Below are positions 8,622-16,662 of a stretch of DNA of 64,000 bases, piece by piece. The notes under the pieces were generated by a model. It had not been told where the DNA came from and searched no databases. It worked only from the letters and a program-made list of their open reading frames with translations. Position numbers and translations under genes: made by a program. The DNA is taken from assembly GCF_000421105.1 (NCBI RefSeq), contig NZ_ATWF01000002.1:124001-188000 (forward strand), read 5' to 3'. The stretch is from Limisalsivibrio acetivorans. Lineage in GTDB: Bacteria; Chrysiogenota; Deferribacteres; Deferribacterales; Geovibrionaceae. The first letter of the stretch is position 1. Every line of letters starts with the position of its first letter.

Positions 8622-8975
8622 CTAAACCCTCTCTTTTAGGAATCCCCTGATTTCAAGCTCTCTTATGATAACAGCAGGATTTCGCTCACCACCTAGGAAA
8701 AGCGTTCCATTCAGGGAGATATACGGTAGAATGTTAAAATCACCGGCAATATCTGCAAACTCTTCCGGAAATTCGAATATTTCTGGACTGTTTACATCTA
8801 CAAATCGTACCTCAAACTCCTGCTCACCGAGTCTTTCGGCAAGCATAAAATGCAGCATACGGGTAAGCTCATGAAGACTATCTGCACCCCCCACGGGGGC
8901 GACCGGTAGAGGCATTCAACCGCTGGTGCATTCTTCCATAATGTCGATGATAAGTAGTTCCAGTTTCTTTTCCAT
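8622..8975 (-). CDS. Putative thioredoxin-fold selenoprotein with in-frame UGA
   Basis: Read from ATG 8975 (or in-frame ATG 8987) the frame gives 19 residues ending E-E-C-T-S-G, then a UGA at 8918-8916, then 97 more codons without interruption. The combined 117-residue product has a thioredoxin-like layout: first strand KLELLIIDI, an active-site-like C16-T-S-G-U20, a long helix, strand FEVRFVDV, a cis-proline-like ILPYISLNG and a last strand plus helix. Without the part before UGA the first strand and cysteine would be lost. A hairpin with a G-starting loop begins 14 bases after UGA, as in bacterial SECIS elements. Cys-x-x-Gly-Sec resembles, loosely, the C-x-x-C site of YuzD/DUF1462 proteins. 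Ribosome-binding signals are weak. A genuine nonsense mutation is the alternative. Confidence 0.6.
8885..8901 (-). promoter_or_regulatory. Candidate bacterial SECIS hairpin
   Basis: Downstream of the in-frame UGA (8918-8916) the transcript can form CGCCCCC / GGGGGUG, seven pairs with one G-U, closed by a GUG loop (8894-8892). The loop starts 22 bases after the UGA and its first base is G. Both values fall inside the usual bacterial SECIS limits (apical loop about 16-37 nt from UGA, G in the first two loop positions). Confidence 0.55.
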
Positions 8976-9083
8976 AAGAGACAACATATACCTTTTCGCA
9001 TATATTATCAAGAACTATTGCTCATAACCTCTGATTATGTATAATCAAAGAATACTTATAGTACAAAGATAACGGTGGAGTTT

Positions 9084-9701
9084 ATGGACAACCCTTTCGA
9101 GAATTTCTCGGATGAATACGATTCTTGGTTTGATAGAAACCCGCATCTGTTTGAGTCCGAAATTAAAGCATTAAAAGCAGCACAAAAAAAGGGAAGGTCA
9201 CTTGAAATTGGCATCGGAACAGGGCAGTTTGCCGTACCTTTAGGTATAGGCCACGGGGTGGAGCCTGCGCCGCAGATGTATAAGAAGCTTGCAGGAAGCG
9301 GAATACACATCATCAATGGGGTGGCGGAGGCTCTTCCCTATAAACCTGGAGCATTCGATTTTGTATTGATAGTAACCAGTATCTGCTTCGTTAAAGAGCC
9401 CCTGCAAGCAGTCGGAGAGGCATACCGAGTCCTAAGAAAAGGGGGCAGGCTCAGTATTGCTATCGTGGACAGAGAAAGTACCCTCGGCAAGGTGTATCTT
9501 GCCAAAAAGGATAAGAGCCTATTCTACGCAGAGGCCAAGTTCTTCTCATCTCATGAAATTTATATGCTCATGTTCAATTCCGGCTTCAAGGATATTTCCG
9601 CCTTGCAGACACTCTTCAGTATGGACAAAGAAAAAGTGGATGAGCCTGAACCGGGATACGGTAAAGGTAGTTTTGTGGTTATATCTGGTGAAAAGCTTTA
9701 G
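9084..9701 (+). CDS. Class I SAM-dependent methyltransferase
   Basis: 205-residue soluble protein with the Rossmann methyltransferase motifs: motif I LEIGIGTGQFA (SAM binding), VEPAPQMYK after strand 2, A-E-A-L-P-Y-K-P-G-A-F-D-F motif, and YRVLRKGGRL motif III. It belongs to the UbiE/Methyltransf_11 group; the substrate is unknown. I take the ATG at 9084, preceded by ggtggag, rather than the upstream in-frame GTG at 9075, which overlaps that site. It stands alone, divergent from the putative selenoprotein with about 100 bp between. Confidence 0.85.
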   Translation: MDNPFENFSDEYDSWFDRNPHLFESEIKALKAAQKKGRSLEIGIGTGQFAVPLGIGHGVEPAPQMYKKLAGSGIHIINGVAEALPYKPGAFDFVLIVTSICFVKEPLQAVGEAYRVLRKGGRLSIAIVDRESTLGKVYLAKKDKSLFYAEAKFFSSHEIYMLMFNSGFKDISALQTLFSMDKEKVDEPEPGYGKGSFVVISGEKL

Positions 9702-9882
9702 CTCAAGGTTTCTATACATTCACATGTTCACTTGTACACTCGCACATTCATAGTCAACACTTTCCCACCGAATACCCTGCGGTAACGTCTACGATCATCG
9801 TATAGATCCGCCCTGCACCTGCTTGCTCTGCCGAAACTACCCCTGAACCCTGGCATTACGAACTAGCTCCCCAGTCAGCAGA

Positions 9883-10575
9883 TCAGCCCCAGGTGATCTT
9901 TCCGCCGTTATACCCGATAACTGCAAGAACTGGAAGATTCAGGAATACGAGTGTATTATAAGCTATGCTTGCACCATCCCCTGTGTAGGAGATCTCCGGC
10001 CTTGAAAATCGCATAAGCACCTCGCAGGTTGTGATAACGAATAGTATCCCTGTGAATGAAAGCTTATACACAAAAACCTTGGTCGTCGAAAAGTTATAGT
10101 TTACCCACCAGCTGAAAAGCCCTGAACCTGCGGCGGGGAGTATGGAAACTGTACCCACAACGAGTGAATAGAATGCTGCCAGCTCGAAGGATGATTTCCC
10201 TGTAAGCAGGAAAACAGCCTGCATCATTATGGTGAAGGCCAGAAGCCCCATGGGATAATGAATAAACATTGGGTGCGGGTGCAGTCTACGGTATATCTCC
10301 CGTAGCTTATCCTCGGTTTCCTGCTCCTTATCCTTTGCCTCTTTTTCTTTTGAGCTTACAAGCTCATCTATAACCTCGAACCGCTCAAACACCTCATCGG
10401 CGTGGGGAGCCTTCTCCAAATCTTCGGTAAGGTCACGTCCTGCATAGTGCCTTTTAACGTGCTGCCCTTCCTTCCAGAGACGGCTTTCAGTAACATCATA
10501 AACCTTACCCTTAAAGCCAACGTATGCCTTACGCCCTTCTTTGCCGTCAAACTTACTCAGTTCTTCTCTATCCAA
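9883..10575 (-). CDS. Cytochrome b5-like domain fused to DUF2231 membrane domain
   Basis: 230 residues. Residues 5-75 form a cytochrome b5-like heme/steroid-binding domain (KAYVGFKGKVYDVTES, then GQHVKRHYAGRDLT and APHADEVF), with His39 and His58 as candidate axial heme ligands. A charged linker (about 75-95) leads to a DUF2231-type membrane domain with four helices starting at R-L-H-P-H-P-M-F-I-H-Y-P. The whole looks like a small membrane redox protein. The TTG start at 10575 is supported by AGGGGG six bases upstream. It is a single gene, divergent from the molybdopterin-binding operon. Confidence 0.8.
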   Translation of the reverse strand: MDREELSKFDGKEGRKAYVGFKGKVYDVTESRLWKEGQHVKRHYAGRDLTEDLEKAPHADEVFERFEVIDELVSSKEKEAKDKEQETEDKLREIYRRLHPHPMFIHYPMGLLAFTIMMQAVFLLTGKSSFELAAFYSLVVGTVSILPAAGSGLFSWWVNYNFSTTKVFVYKLSFTGILFVITTCEVLMRFSRPEISYTGDGASIAYNTLVFLNLPVLAVIGYNGGKITWG

Positions 10576-10655
10576 AATGAACCCCCTGAAAACAATTCAA
10601 TACCCATGTATATCAAATCCATAGACCCTACGCCACCCAATAAACCTGTAGTTTC

Positions 10656-10684
10656 TTGACAAAACCTACCCCAAAGCTTACATT
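10656..10684 (+). promoter_or_regulatory. Promoter of the molybdopterin-binding/moeA operon
   Basis: Perfect -35 TTGACA (10656-10661), 17-bp spacer, -10 TACATT (10679-10684). Transcription would start about 18 bases before the first ATG, leaving only a short leader with tggag. No molybdenum-cofactor riboswitch fits in this space. Confidence 0.65.
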
Positions 10685-10708
10685 TCAGAAAAACTTAATG
10701 GAGCTTCC

Positions 10709-11734
10709 ATGAGAAAGATCAGCGTTGATGAGTCGGTGGGGGAGACCCTCGCCTATGATATAACAGAGGTAAGCCTTGAGAAAAACATAAAGAGGCGGGC
10801 CTTTAAACGTGGTCATTTGATCACAGATGATGATATACCTTTTCTGAAGAACCTGGGCAGGCGAAACATCTTCGTTGCCGATGGTGACGATACAGATGTC
10901 CATGAGGACGACGCCGCCCGGATAACTGCGCCACTCGCCGCAGGCGAAAATGTAAGCTACGACGCAGAATCCTCCGAAGGCAAGGTGAACTTCTACGCCG
11001 AAGTGGACGGCGTATTCCATGTTGATCGTGACAGGCTATACGAGATAAACAGCCTTGAGATACCATCCATGCCCACGATACATGACTGCTTCCCCGTAAA
11101 AAAGGGTGACGCTGTGGCGGCTTTCAGGATAATCCCCCTGACGTGTGATAAAAGCGTTATGGATAGTATCGAGGATATCCTGAGCGAACCTATCCTCAGC
11201 GTAAACCCCTATAAACTCAAAACTGCCGGCATACTTGTTACCGGCAACGAGGTTTACGAAGGGCGTATCAAGGATGCCTTCATCCCCAAGCTCACCACAA
11301 AGCTGAAGGCTTGGAATATTGAGGTTAAGGCCACCTCCATAGCCCCCGATGACGAGGATTTCATCGTCCGTGAACTCAGCTGGATGCTTGAAGAATGCGA
11401 CTTTATCCTGACCACAGGGGGAACCTCAGTTGACCCCGATGACATAACCGCCGATGCACTCCGGAAGGCTGGTGTCAAGCTGTTGAGCAGAGGCAACCCC
11501 ATCCAGCCGGGGAACAACCTCGACATAGGTTATGCAAAGGGTAAGCCTGTACTCTCCGTACCTGCAGCCGCCCTCTTCTTCCACGCCACTGCGCTGGACA
11601 TATTCCTCCCACGCATCCTTGCCGAGGAAGAGATTACCAAGGAAAATATCGCCTCCATGGGGCACGGCGGTCTTTGCCTCTTCTGCAAAACTTGCCATTT
11701 CCCCGTATGCCCCTTCGGAAGAGGTGCACTATGA
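10709..11734 (+). CDS. Molybdopterin-binding (MoaB/Mog-domain) protein with cysteine tail
   Basis: 341 residues. The N-terminal half (about 1-165) is an all-beta/alpha region also seen in large MoeA-like proteins; residues about 170-300 form the MoCF-biosynthesis domain (TAGILVTGNEVYEG, then FILTTGGTSVDPDD). The last 25 residues carry a compact cysteine motif C-x2-C-x2-C-x4-C (LCLFCKTCHFPVCPFG) that could bind a metal or Fe-S cluster. Related proteins with this tail occur in sulfate- and metal-reducing deltaproteobacteria. The stop overlaps the start of moeA (ATGA), so the two are translationally coupled and probably cooperate in inserting Mo or W into molybdopterin. Confidence 0.85.
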   Translation: MRKISVDESVGETLAYDITEVSLEKNIKRRAFKRGHLITDDDIPFLKNLGRRNIFVADGDDTDVHEDDAARITAPLAAGENVSYDAESSEGKVNFYAEVDGVFHVDRDRLYEINSLEIPSMPTIHDCFPVKKGDAVAAFRIIPLTCDKSVMDSIEDILSEPILSVNPYKLKTAGILVTGNEVYEGRIKDAFIPKLTTKLKAWNIEVKATSIAPDDEDFIVRELSWMLEECDFILTTGGTSVDPDDITADALRKAGVKLLSRGNPIQPGNNLDIGYAKGKPVLSVPAAALFFHATALDIFLPRILAEEEITKENIASMGHGGLCLFCKTCHFPVCPFGRGAL

Positions 11735-12915
11735 TACACACCCACAAGGAAGCCAAAGCGATAATAAACGGACTTTTCAAGAACTACGGAACCGAGCGCA
11801 TATCCATTAGAGAGAGCTGGGGGAGAACCCTTGCGGAGGATATCTTCGTCCCACGAGACTACCCCGATGTGAATAAATCCGCCGTGGACGGCTACGCCGT
11901 TAAGGCTGGTCGCACAGAATACACAGGTATAGGCGAGGTCGCCGCCGGCGGTGAGGCGAGCCGCCCCATAGAACCCCACGAGGCTGTATTTGTAATGACA
12001 GGCGGAACCGTTCCCGAAGGTGCCGATGCCGTTGTCCGCATTGAGGACTGCAAGGTTGAAAGGGACAGCGTTACAATACCTGACAACGTTCAGGCCGGAA
12101 CATGCGTAAACCCTGCAGGTGATGAAGCTCGAAAGGGTGAACTCGCCGTGCATAAGGGTGCCATCATCCACAGGGGCCTCTACCCCGCCCTGTACTATCT
12201 TGGAAAATCTAAGGTAAAGGTTTACAAACGTCCGCGAATTGCCGCCTTCGTAACTGGTGATGAGATAATGGAGGTCGAGGACGAATTCAAAGAGGGTATG
12301 GTCTTCGACACGAACAGGCGGATCCTTGAAACATACCTTAACCCCATGAACCTCAAGCCCGACTTCTTCGGCCCCATAGGCGATACCGAAGAGGATGTGG
12401 CAAGGGCCTTCAAAGAGATGTGCAGTGAACACGATATAATTATTTCTTCCGGCGGCATCTCCATGGGTAAGTACGATTTTGTCAAGAAGGTGTTTCAGGA
12501 ACACGACTTCGAGGTACTCGTTGAACGCACAAGGATCAAGCCCGGAAGCCCGCTAATGATAGCGAGGCGTGAGGATAAGCTCTTCATAGGCATGCCCGGC
12601 TACCCCGCTGCATTCCTCAGCAACTTCGCATACTATATACTCCCCGCACTGCGCAAGGCACTCGGAATAGTCGAATACGAGAATGTGCTCCACAAAGCAA
12701 TACTCGATACGGATATGCCCGCAAGGACCGGAAGGATGGATATAAACCGTGCCATAGTGAATGTTGAGAACGGACGATACCATGCAGCAAACCCGGGCAC
12801 TCAGCTCACATCCCATTTCATTAGCTTCGGCGGAGTAGATGGGCTCGTGTTGATAGACCCTGAGACAGCAACACTTAAGAAAGGGGAAGAGGCGGACCTG
12901 CTCCTCCTTCCATAA
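11731..12915 (+). CDS. moeA: Molybdopterin molybdenumtransferase
   Basis: 394 residues, the usual MoeA length. It ligates molybdate to adenylylated molybdopterin in cofactor synthesis. The N-terminal region has DVNKSAVDGYAV with the conserved Asp-Gly-Tyr-Ala loop, the MoaB-like domain has AFVTGDEIMEV and DIIISSGGISMGKYD, and a C-terminal beta domain follows. I start at the ATG at 11731, behind GGAAGAGG; the upstream frame to 11674 is read-through of the overlapping gene. The four-base overlap with the preceding molybdopterin-binding gene indicates a two-gene operon. Confidence 0.93.
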   Translation: MIHTHKEAKAIINGLFKNYGTERISIRESWGRTLAEDIFVPRDYPDVNKSAVDGYAVKAGRTEYTGIGEVAAGGEASRPIEPHEAVFVMTGGTVPEGADAVVRIEDCKVERDSVTIPDNVQAGTCVNPAGDEARKGELAVHKGAIIHRGLYPALYYLGKSKVKVYKRPRIAAFVTGDEIMEVEDEFKEGMVFDTNRRILETYLNPMNLKPDFFGPIGDTEEDVARAFKEMCSEHDIIISSGGISMGKYDFVKKVFQEHDFEVLVERTRIKPGSPLMIARREDKLFIGMPGYPAAFLSNFAYYILPALRKALGIVEYENVLHKAILDTDMPARTGRMDINRAIVNVENGRYHAANPGTQLTSHFISFGGVDGLVLIDPETATLKKGEEADLLLLP

Positions 12916-12944
12916 ACAAAAAAAGGACCGCCCACGGGCGGTCC
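12916..12944 (-). terminator. Terminator of the Mrp-type operon
   Basis: Perfect nine-base arms GGACCGCCC / GGGCGGTCC (12925-12944), followed on the minus strand by a run of seven Ts. It ends the antiporter operon and sits immediately after the moeA stop codon. On the plus strand no T tract follows, so it may work less well there. Confidence 0.85.
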
Positions 12945-12975
12945 CATCAATTCTATCAGTAACCTGTTCCCATAC

Positions 12976-14772
12976 CTAGGAAACGAACAGGAATATCAGC
13001 AGATACACCATCAGAAACAGTATAACCAGCATAACCGAAAGACCTATACTCCAGTGCTTCTTCATGCTGTCGAGATAGGCATCCTTTTCGCTTATTATAC
13101 AGCGGTTTATGTGAACCCTCTGCTCCGGATTGGACACCATTGAGAGCAACAGCCCCAGCGGGTTCTTGCTAAGCTGGGAGAGCGTAACAGGTATAGCTTC
13201 GAAGAAAAGCACCTTCGCCCTGTTCATAAAAGCCATGAACGGATTATCCACAACCCATACAAAAGCCCTCGCACCTTTCCTGTAGAACCAGTCGAAATCG
13301 AGGTTTATGGCCTTTATCTCCGCAGGATACATTCCGCTCCTCAACAGCAGAGTGAAGGCCAGAATGGAGAAGAGCAGGAGCTGCATCTGCGCCACAACGT
13401 GATCACCCGTGTAGGGGTTATAGTCCACAGCATAGGGCATAATATTATATATCGCAGGGGGGTAGACGCCGATAAAAATACTGATGAAGGCGAGAATCCC
13501 CATCCCGATAAGCATGTTAGTAGGTGCTTCCTTTGGCCTTAGACCCGAGTCGTGCCCGAAGAATGCGAAGAAGGGTATCTTGATACCGGAGTGGTCAAGC
13601 ACACCCGCCGATGCGAAGAGAAGCACAAGCCAAACAATGGCAAGACCTTCATATGCAACGGATGAAAGGATCATCGACTTCGTCACAAAGGCGGAGAAGA
13701 GCGGAAAGGCGGATATAGTGGCAGAGCCGATGATAGTGAATATCGTCGTAATCGGCATGTATTTATACAGCCCACCAAGTTCGCTCGCCTTGATCTTCCC
13801 AGTCTGATGAAGAACAGCTCCCATCCCCATAAAGAGCAGGGATTTGAACATGATATGCACAAACGCCTGCCCAACGGCGGCATTAACAGCCATGGCGGTG
13901 CCCACGCCGATACCCACAACCATGAAACCTAGCTGGTTGATGAGCGAGTATGAGAGCACCTTACGCAGGTCGTTCTCCAGCACGGCAAAGAAGATGGGAA
14001 ATGCAGTCATAATAGCGCCTGCAACGATGAGAATCTCCTCACCGGCAAACCCTCTGGCAAGGGTGTAAATCGCTGTTTTTGTTGTAAAAACAGAGAGCAT
14101 AACCGTTCCGAGGAAGCTGGCCCTCGGGTATACGTCCACAAGCCATGTGTGGAGAAAGGGCCATGCTGCGTTAACGCCAAAGCCTATCATAATGAGAAAC
14201 GTACCCGTATCGGTCCAGCCCATGTGTTCGAAGGCTGTATTACCCGTGGTTATTATATAGATTACAATGCCTATGAGCAGGGCAAGCCCGCCGGCAAGAT
14301 GGAATACGAAATACCTGAAACCCGCCTGTGTTGCTTCATCGGTGTTCTTCTGCCAGATGAGGAAGGTTGAGGCTACGGTCATTACCTCCCAGAATATATA
14401 GAGGCTTATGAGATCATATGCAAAAACAGCACCAAGCCCGCATCCGGCGTATATAAGACCGATTATAAACTCCTTACTGCTCCTGAGGTGCATACCGTAA
14501 AATATTACGGCAACGGAGACTATCAGAAACGCATAGCCGAAGATAAGGGAAAGCTTATCTATGCGGAAAAGAGCAAGATCCATACTAAGGAAGCTGTAAT
14601 GCAGGTAAACGCCCTCGGGTATCTGTATCAAATGCAGAAAGCTGATAACCGGAACGGCGAAAAGAACGGCATTGCGCAGATAGAATAGCTCCCTGCGCTC
14701 GGTCTTTATGAACATCAGCAGGAGAGCACCCGCAAGGTAGTAAAATACGGGTGGAATTATCATGCTACTCAT
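12976..14772 (-). CDS. Third NuoL/MrpA/D-type antiporter subunit
   Basis: 598-residue membrane protein of the complex I antiporter family (Proton_antipo_M). The central 14-helix core shows the conserved TM5 glutamate (IFWEVMTVAS), the TM7 lysine (FTTKTAIYTLARGF) and a later lysine in FVTKSMI, the charges thought to carry ions. After the core comes a long C-terminal extension (about 430-598) with an amphipathic charged stretch and a final membrane helix. It is the last gene of the operon. Its start at 14772 follows GGAGG and overlaps the stop of the 84-aa gene. Confidence 0.85.
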   Translation of the reverse strand: MSSMIIPPVFYYLAGALLLMFIKTERRELFYLRNAVLFAVPVISFLHLIQIPEGVYLHYSFLSMDLALFRIDKLSLIFGYAFLIVSVAVIFYGMHLRSSKEFIIGLIYAGCGLGAVFAYDLISLYIFWEVMTVASTFLIWQKNTDEATQAGFRYFVFHLAGGLALLIGIVIYIITTGNTAFEHMGWTDTGTFLIMIGFGVNAAWPFLHTWLVDVYPRASFLGTVMLSVFTTKTAIYTLARGFAGEEILIVAGAIMTAFPIFFAVLENDLRKVLSYSLINQLGFMVVGIGVGTAMAVNAAVGQAFVHIMFKSLLFMGMGAVLHQTGKIKASELGGLYKYMPITTIFTIIGSATISAFPLFSAFVTKSMILSSVAYEGLAIVWLVLLFASAGVLDHSGIKIPFFAFFGHDSGLRPKEAPTNMLIGMGILAFISIFIGVYPPAIYNIMPYAVDYNPYTGDHVVAQMQLLLFSILAFTLLLRSGMYPAEIKAINLDFDWFYRKGARAFVWVVDNPFMAFMNRAKVLFFEAIPVTLSQLSKNPLGLLLSMVSNPEQRVHINRCIISEKDAYLDSMKKHWSIGLSVMLVILFLMVYLLIFLFVS

Positions 14773-15019
14773 AGTAGTCCTCCTTGCGGATGAGGATCGG
14801 CCTGATTACGTATTTTGCGAAGAGAACAAGGCCGACATATGAAATGAAGCCGTACATCCCGTAGAAACCTATCGCCTTCTCAAAGCTGAAGTACGGGTGG
14901 TTGTGCACAACAAGGTCCGCAAGGAAAAAGACAGCGCAAAGTATATAAAGAAGGTAGAGCAGTATCTTTATATTCCTCGGGTTGTCAAAGATCCCTTTTT
15001 TCTCTTTATTTTCGCTCAT
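14765..15019 (-). CDS. Small two- to three-helix membrane protein (84 aa)
   Basis: Unrecognised. 84 residues with a charged N-terminus (SENKEKKGIFDNPRN), two to three hydrophobic helices (about 20-37 and 48-73) and a charged C-terminus. Its ATG overlaps the stop of the 48-aa gene (ATGA), and its own stop overlaps the start of the next antiporter gene, so it is tightly embedded in the operon. It is probably an accessory subunit of the complex. Confidence 0.7.
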   Translation of the reverse strand: MSENKEKKGIFDNPRNIKILLYLLYILCAVFFLADLVVHNHPYFSFEKAIGFYGMYGFISYVGLVLFAKYVIRPILIRKEDYYE

Positions 15020-15162
15020 AACTTCTCCGCACCGTAGTACATAAATATGAATATGAGATATGCCAGTATAATGGCCAGCACGCCAACAAATATCGGCATA
15101 TAACCCTCTTTGGCATCGTGTTTAAGCTCTTCAAAGCCGTCCTTATTTTTATGAACACCCAT
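15016..15162 (-). CDS. Single-helix 48-aa membrane protein
   Basis: A short gene easily missed by length cut-offs. It starts ATG 15162 behind aggag, nine bases after the stop of the preceding antiporter gene, and ends in an ATGA overlap with the 84-aa gene. The product has a charged N-terminal half (HKNKDGFEELKHDAKEG) and one membrane helix (PIFVGVLAIILAYLIFIFM). Spacing and ribosome-binding site strongly suggest it is translated as a component of the antiporter complex. No family recognised. Confidence 0.65.
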   Translation of the reverse strand: MGVHKNKDGFEELKHDAKEGYMPIFVGVLAIILAYLIFIFMYYGAEKL

Positions 15163-15171
15163 AATATTCTC

Positions 15172-16662
15172 CTAATATCCGCCCATGCCCGCAGCTACTA
15201 TATCTGCGAAGCTTGTGAGTATCTTCGGGAAGAAAAACAGTACAAAAACCATAAACGATGTGATCATCATAGAAACAAGCATCATAACAGGTGCTTCCTT
15301 ATAGCCAGGCTTCAAATCCTCGGAAAGGGGCTTGAAGTAGGCAATGTATATGATGGGGAGGAAGTAGCACGCATTAAGGAACGAACTTCCGGCATATACA
15401 AAGGCTATGGGGAGCATATCCGCCTCAACTGCGCCTTTCATAAGGTAAAACTTGCTTATGAAGCCTGCCATCGGGGGTATACCGATGAGAGACAGTGCGC
15501 CGATAGTGAAGATAGCCATGGATATGGGCATCTTCTTGGCGATACCGTTTATCTGGCTTATATATTTTTTACCGAGGGCGACATATACCGCACCCGCCCA
15601 GAAGAATAGCGTGATCTTCGAGAAGCCGTGCACCATCATATGCATGATACTCCCCTTCACTGCGGATGTGCTCAGAAGGGAAACGCCCACGACTATGTAT
15701 GAAAGCTGGCTGACGGTGGAATAAGCGAGCCTCGCCTTAATGTTGTCCTGCCGCATGGCGATTATCGAGGAAACGATGATCGTAATCGATGCAAAATAGG
15801 CCAGAACGGTTCCTGCGCCGATATCCTTCAGCAGGTCCACACCGAAGACGAAGAGCACAATCCTCAGAACAACGAATACACCCATCTTAACAACGGCCAC
15901 GGCATGGAGCAGGGAGCTTACCGGAGTGGGGGCAACCATCGCATTCGGCAGCCACGAGTGAAAGGGCATGATACCCGCCTTGGCCGTACCTGCGATGAAG
16001 AGGAAGAAGGTGAAGCCCAGCAGACCCGCAGAGGTTCCGCCGGACATCGCCTCAACAAAGAGACCCCCTGCCGTGAAGTCTGTGGTTCCGGTAACAAAAT
16101 AGGTTATGAGAACCGCAGGGAGCAGGAAGGCTATGGATGTACCGAGTAGGTAGGTAAGATATATCTTTGCTCCTCTGAACGCCTCAGACGTCTCCTCATG
16201 GAGAATGAGAGGGTATGTAAAGAGGGTGAGCATCTCGTAGAATATATACATGGTAAAAAGGTTCCCTGCAAATGCCGCACCCATGGTGGCGGAGAGTGAA
16301 CCTGCGAAGCACATAAAGTATCTGGTTTGAGCGTGCTCCTTCATAGCCCTTACGTAGCTTATGGAGTAAAAGGAGGTGATGATCCATAGTGATGACGCCA
16401 TAAGGGCGAAGAAGAGACCCAGCGAATCCACACGGAACATTATGTCTAGGCCGGGATACGCCTCAATAAGGGTGAGCTCAATCTCCTTCCCCTGCAGAAT
16501 AGCAGGGACCATGTAAAGAACTATACCGAACTTGATAAACGCCGCTGCTATGGTCCAGAACTCCCTCAGATTAGGCGTTTTGCCGGAGAAATATATGGCA
16601 AAGACAGCACCGAGGGATACCAGCATCGCATAGAGGGGCGCGGTGGAATGGATTACTTCCAT
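15172..16662 (-). CDS. MrpD/NuoM-type antiporter subunit, second copy
   Basis: 496-residue Proton_antipo_M membrane protein with about 14 helices. Key charges are in FYEMLTLFTYPLI (TM5 Glu), AVVKMGVFVVLRI (TM7 Lys) and GFISKFYLMKG (TM12 Lys). It is a paralogue of the product of the preceding gene (16653-18146) and overlaps it by ten bases. Canonical Mrp operons have MrpA and MrpD as the two antiporter-like subunits; here this protein and the 598-aa one take the place of MrpA. Confidence 0.88.
   Translation of the reverse strand: MEVIHSTAPLYAMLVSLGAVFAIYFSGKTPNLREFWTIAAAFIKFGIVLYMVPAILQGKEIELTLIEAYPGLDIMFRVDSLGLFFALMASSLWIITSFYSISYVRAMKEHAQTRYFMCFAGSLSATMGAAFAGNLFTMYIFYEMLTLFTYPLILHEETSEAFRGAKIYLTYLLGTSIAFLLPAVLITYFVTGTTDFTAGGLFVEAMSGGTSAGLLGFTFFLFIAGTAKAGIMPFHSWLPNAMVAPTPVSSLLHAVAVVKMGVFVVLRIVLFVFGVDLLKDIGAGTVLAYFASITIIVSSIIAMRQDNIKARLAYSTVSQLSYIVVGVSLLSTSAVKGSIMHMMVHGFSKITLFFWAGAVYVALGKKYISQINGIAKKMPISMAIFTIGALSLIGIPPMAGFISKFYLMKGAVEADMLPIAFVYAGSSFLNACYFLPIIYIAYFKPLSEDLKPGYKEAPVMMLVSMMITSFMVFVLFFFPKILTSFADIVAAGMGGY

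Noticed and set aside
8622-8915. Reading the thioredoxin-like gene as a normal 97-aa protein starting right after the UGA
   Set aside because: The ATG has no ribosome-binding site and the fold would lose its first strand and cysteine. Not fully excluded.
8798-9001. 67-codon minus-strand frame overlapping the putative selenoprotein
   Set aside because: It is the shifted frame of the same gene; the translated sequence is rich in Cys, Trp and Arg and makes no sense as a protein.
11530-12504. 324-codon antisense frame over moeA
   Set aside because: Shadow of moeA and its upstream partner, which have clear domains, starts and overlaps.
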